Source: Theodoxus fluviatilis (lineage: Eukaryota; Mollusca; Gastropoda; Cycloneritida; Neritidae). From it: a stretch of DNA of 64,000 nucleotides. The notes under the pieces are model-generated. The model was not told the DNA's origin. It saw nothing but the letters and a program-made list of their open reading frames with translations, and did no database searches. This document shows positions 63,751-64,000 of this stretch, piece after piece. Location: the NCBI GenBank assembly GCA_034096865.1, contig JAWQFJ010000526.1, positions 186,220-250,219 on the forward strand, given 5' to 3'. The first letter of the stretch is position 1; each line of letters starts with the position of its first letter. The translations under genes and the position numbers were made by a program.

Positions 63751-64000
63751 GACATCCGCCAGTGCCTCACAAAACCTCTCGAAGGCAGCCTAAGTGGGCC
63801 ACATGCCTGTACCAAACATGCATTCCAAAAGAGGTGCAGACGTACACGTACTGTCAAGAAGCTTTCTATTTTGGGATGTCTTGGAAAGAGCTGCGTGTTC
63901 CATGCTGAAGGCATGCAAACTCTGTCAACACACTCCATGCTTATGTACAGTGCTACATGCACTTAAACTAAAGCTATGCTTTATGAATCAGTCGCAACTA

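Overview
The window is eukaryotic: spliced genes with GT-AG introns, kilobases of microsatellite and minisatellite DNA, tRNA-derived SINE-like repeats and many small DNA transposons. There are no operons, Shine-Dalgarno sites or prokaryotic gene spacing. The gene content is animal. The repeat style and high SSR load suggest a marine lophotrochozoan, probably a gastropod mollusc; the species call is inference only. Two 10-base N runs (41551-41560 and 53991-54000) show a draft scaffold.

Two genes account for all convincing coding sequence, and they are arranged head to head. On the minus strand is SETD2, the histone H3 lysine-36 trimethyltransferase. It runs from a start codon at 46023 down to 5876 in 13 exons whose phases all join, giving 2,942 codons: an N-terminal leader, a 2,031-codon exon with SR-like, poly-Q and proline-rich sequence, an acidic region, then AWS, SET and post-SET domains and the first helix after them. 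The C-terminal part (WW and SRI domains) lies beyond base 1. On the plus strand is translation initiation factor eIF1, in four coding exons from 46652 to 61809, encoding 114 aa, with a polyadenylation signal at 62166. The 628 bp between the two start codons must hold both promoters; it contains a CRE palindrome and a 57-codon upstream ORF on the SETD2 side.

Layout: 1-3955, a recent tandem duplication of a ~1.96-kb repeat-rich unit; 3956-5875, a piggyBac remnant and TG repeats; 5876-20548, the SETD2 catalytic half interleaved with minisatellites, MITEs and SINEs; 20549-27178, a SETD2 intron with a C-rich array; 27179-33271, the giant exon; 33272-45985, SSRs, a 70-bp satellite-like array, a gap and a 3.2-kb palindrome, all in SETD2 introns; 45986-46688, the divergent promoter and first exons; 46689-61794, eIF1 introns full of TIR elements; 61810-64000, the 3' UTR and flank with a 34-bp minisatellite.

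The oddest part is 51609-60377. eIF1 exon 3 occurs twice, and between the copies are an N gap and a degraded, insertion-rich inverted copy of the adjacent transposon. The gap falls exactly at the target-site duplication of a 2.33-kb TIR element found downstream of the second copy. The simplest reading is two alleles, with and without that insertion, laid end to end through an unpolished long-read segment. I found no prokaryote-style system, CRISPR array or clearly new protein family. The most biologically interesting items are the SETD2/eIF1 divergent pair, the SR-rich N-terminus of SETD2, the 3.2-kb palindrome and several TIR elements defined by their target-site duplications.
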